Part shown: positions 61,734 to 64,000 of the stretch, in pieces
How the letters are laid out: the number at the start of each line of letters is the position of its first letter
Numbering within the stretch: position 1 is the stretch's first letter
NCBI GenBank assembly: GCA_026874595.1
Contig: CM049310.1
Location: forward strand, 53,385,058 to 53,449,057
Reading direction: 5' to 3'
From: Sipunculus nudus
Lineage: Eukaryota > Annelida > Sipuncula > Golfingiida > Sipunculidae
DNA length: 64,000 nucleotides
Program-made: the position numbers and the translations under genes
Notes under the pieces: model-generated
Told to the model about the DNA's origin: nothing
The model's input: the letters and a program-made list of their open reading frames with translations, nothing else
Databases searched by the model: none

Positions 61734-63640
61734 CTGAAATAACAATAAGGTGCAGAAGATCAAGTAAAGAGAGTGGAAGAGCAACAAATGAGTCACTCGA
61801 ATATAGGTGTAAAAGGACCTGCAAACAGTATAATAGGCATCATTAGATGAACCCCATTTCTGCAATAATAAATTCAATGTGAAAGAGAAAACTGCTATTT
61901 GCTTGCTAACAATTTACAGACAGAATGTACAAATGTCCTAGGAAAGGAAACACCCTTTCTATCCTTGCACACAACCTAGAAAATGTTACCAGTGCTTGAA
62001 CAAATATGTAACGATTTAACTGTATATACAAGTGTTCTATATGAATTTTGAAAGTAACAAAGTCTGATTCAGGTTGAATACATTTGTAGGGTACACTAGT
62101 GTGTACTGTACATAACACACACGTACACACTCTCTTCTCCCTACTGCCAATTCATTAACCTCCAAATTACATGATTTATCCCCGACTGGAAAAAGTATAA
62201 TCTTTTTTTACAGGTTTTCTTTTTTATTTCTAAAATGCATAGAAAATCATGATATAAACGTGCTGCCAAATGTGTCTTTGCACTACAAGCATGATCACTG
62301 GGTAATGAGCTCGATAACCCTTTGCATTTTTTGAGTCCATGGTATAAAAAAACAACCTTTCTTGAGTTCATATTGTCTCATAGCACTGCTGGTAAATCAT
62401 ATCTCACTGATTACAAGTATTATTTGCTCATAGAAAGATATAATTATCCCTACAGAACTGCAAATCTTCATGTGTTTTTTATGAATCCTTTCCTGAGAAG
62501 AATGTTGGCCAGGACATGAAAGGATTTTATGTTGGACACTTTTGAGTATAAAGTGAAAGAACCAGGTACCAGGAAATTTATATCTATGTTTAGCTTAAAT
62601 AAGCCCAAATCCTGACAGTGGCTTAGGCCAGGTTTAATTATGATAGGAATTTGGTTTCAACCAAAGGGCATTTGATCTGGACTGAATCAAATTGGTCCAG
62701 ACCAAATTCCAGTTGGGGATTCTGACCAGTCCAAACTTGAAAGCCGATTTATTTCAGATTTTGAGTGAACAAAACACTGCCTTCAAAATGCCTTCAGCAC
62801 AGTTTTGATCAAATTAAGCAAAGGTTTCACCCATGTCCAAGCTACTCTAATCTATAAACCAACTTAATCGATAAGCTATCACAAAACGTGAGATTAATTG
62901 ATCTTTTATGGACCTGCACTTACAGAACAAATCATGAATAAACAATAATCAAGTAATAACTCTTGATTTGACACATCAAAAGCTGTGGCCCATGTCTAAA
63001 GCTTGCAAGCCTAATGTCAAAGAAGAACTAATTGTAAGTGAAATGTAACAGTAATCACAATCTCACAGCTGGCAAGGCCCTTTCTTGATAACACTGTGCA
63101 GCTGTCCCTTGAGAAACTTGATTGTTTTTACTTGATGTGGAATGAATTCACCACTTGGTTTCCCAATCTTCCTGGTAATTATTTCAACTATTTAACCTCT
63201 CTATCATTTTCAAATTTTGTAATTAAGGTTCTTTCTGTCATCCTGATATAGAATATGATACCTCAGTCAAAAGCAACTTTCCTCTTTTGGCTTTCACTTA
63301 CATACAGGCATTGAACGTTCTATATTTTTAGGGAATCATGGTAGATGTAATTATTTTATCCAATCAGATGGCTTTTCATTTAATTATGAATGATATTTTG
63401 AGCATTCAGATATGCTTCCTACATGATTGTTATAATTTATAATGTTTTTTTTTAACTCCAAAAGAAGATGTGTTGGAACCTGGATTTGCAAAATTACAGA
63501 AGGCAAAACACCAATTGTTGCTATTTAGTTATTTCAACTGCCAGTTGTCTTATACTGGGTCCTTTTTAACAATCTAGCTGTGAAAATATTAATATAAAGT
63601 TATTCATTTTACATGGATTGTACAAATAGTTATTATAACT
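61734..63640. other. Upstream side of the linker exon, unassigned
   Basis: Must contain an intron of the adaptor gene. No further exon with convincing homology was recognised. A possible short reading frame at 63063-63170 (minus) is discussed among rejected items. Confidence 0.45.
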
Positions 63641-63845
63641 AATCAAGGCACACTCCATGGCTTGGATGATGGTGTTCAGTAGCCTGTAGTGGCCGGTGGA
63701 GGACACCAGAGAACACTGAGAAAAGCACCAGCCTTGGACGGGCAACTACAACCCAGTCTCATAGCCATGCCGGGGATCAAACCCAAGTTGCCAGCCCACC
63801 GAGAGAGCAGAGCGTTTTACCCCTTGATTATCTAGGTCCCTAAAT
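63640..63845 (-). mobile_element. tRNA-derived SINE
   Basis: On the minus strand from about 63842: GGGACCTAGATAATCAAGGG, an A-box-like start, then GGGTTTGATCCCCGG (B box) about 50 nt later, and a body with GGGTTGTAGTTGCCCGTCC and GGCTGGTGC. It is a different SINE from the one at 13905. The 3' limit is approximate. Confidence 0.6.
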
Positions 63846-64000
63846 ATGCCCGGACATGCTTAAACATATTTTTTATATCTTAATTCTTTAACATCCAAAA
63901 TAAACTGATTCTACAGTCAATGAAGAAACTGATAACTTTCTTTCTCACTGCAAAACTTTTAATATTTCCAAAGGTTGGGTAAAATGATCCAATTAAAATG

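Noticed and set aside
63063-63170. Minus-strand reading frame KIGKPSGEFIPHQVKTIKFL ending in TGA, preceded by ATTACCAG
   Set aside because: It looks somewhat protein-like, but its phase does not connect to the linker exon and no family was recognised; it could be a transposon fragment.

Overview
The window looks like nuclear DNA of a bivalve-type mollusc. It is AT-rich, has long introns with GT-AG boundaries, and is packed with tandem-core repeat families of a style common in bivalves (a T-rich AGCTCAGCTGA terminus, pyrimidine-rich GTCCGTC runs, repeated GGTGGCGCCACC palindromes). The organism call is an inference from this style and from protein similarity; no species is claimed. No bacterial, viral or CRISPR-like locus was seen.

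Three host genes can be supported. (1) TUBGCP5 (gamma-tubulin complex component 5) lies on the minus strand. Nine coding exons run from the start codon at 14891 down to 1868, all splice phases agree, and they give 362 residues: the N-terminal region and the start of the GRIP1 domain. The gene continues beyond base 1. (2) A single-exon 252-residue protein without a recognised family lies on the plus strand at 31942-32700. It sits behind a splice acceptor and a minimal start-stop upstream ORF. (3) A PDZ-PH-PH adaptor gene lies on the minus strand from beyond 61733 down to the stop codon at 45275. Nine visible coding exons, including a 43-nt microexon, give 379 residues in continuous phase. The three genes share no obvious pathway: one acts in microtubule nucleation, one looks like a membrane-phosphoinositide scaffold, and one is unknown.

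Layout: 1-1592 GC-distinct block and a repeat; 1868-14891 TUBGCP5 with MITEs in its introns; 13.6-14.1 kb element fragment and a tRNA-derived SINE; 16.9-17.5 kb hAT transposase relic; 17.6-19.6 kb an AGCTCAGCTGA element split by a Tigger/pogo element; 20.6 kb promoter-like patch; 21.4-22.9 kb large TIR element; 22.9-30.3 kb two AGCTCAGCTGA elements, the second with a nine-copy tandem core; 31.9-32.7 kb the orphan gene; 33.3-35.7 kb a third AGCTCAGCTGA element; 36.1-39.0 kb a non-autonomous Helitron with a 288-bp tandem core; 39-45 kb mostly unassigned; 45.3-61.7 kb the adaptor gene, whose larger introns hold other repeats (a giant inverted repeat with a nested Helitron-like element, a 460-bp duplication, a Tigger copy inside a TA microsatellite, and a ten-copy 144-bp array); 63.6-63.85 kb a second SINE.

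The main discovery-level observation is that at least five different repeat families here share one architecture: a terminal hairpin, then a GTCCGTC-type pyrimidine tract, then a 140-340 bp tandem core carrying the GGTGGCGCCACC palindrome and a common degenerate module, then a 3' hairpin. One of them ends in a canonical Helitron hairpin plus CTAG.
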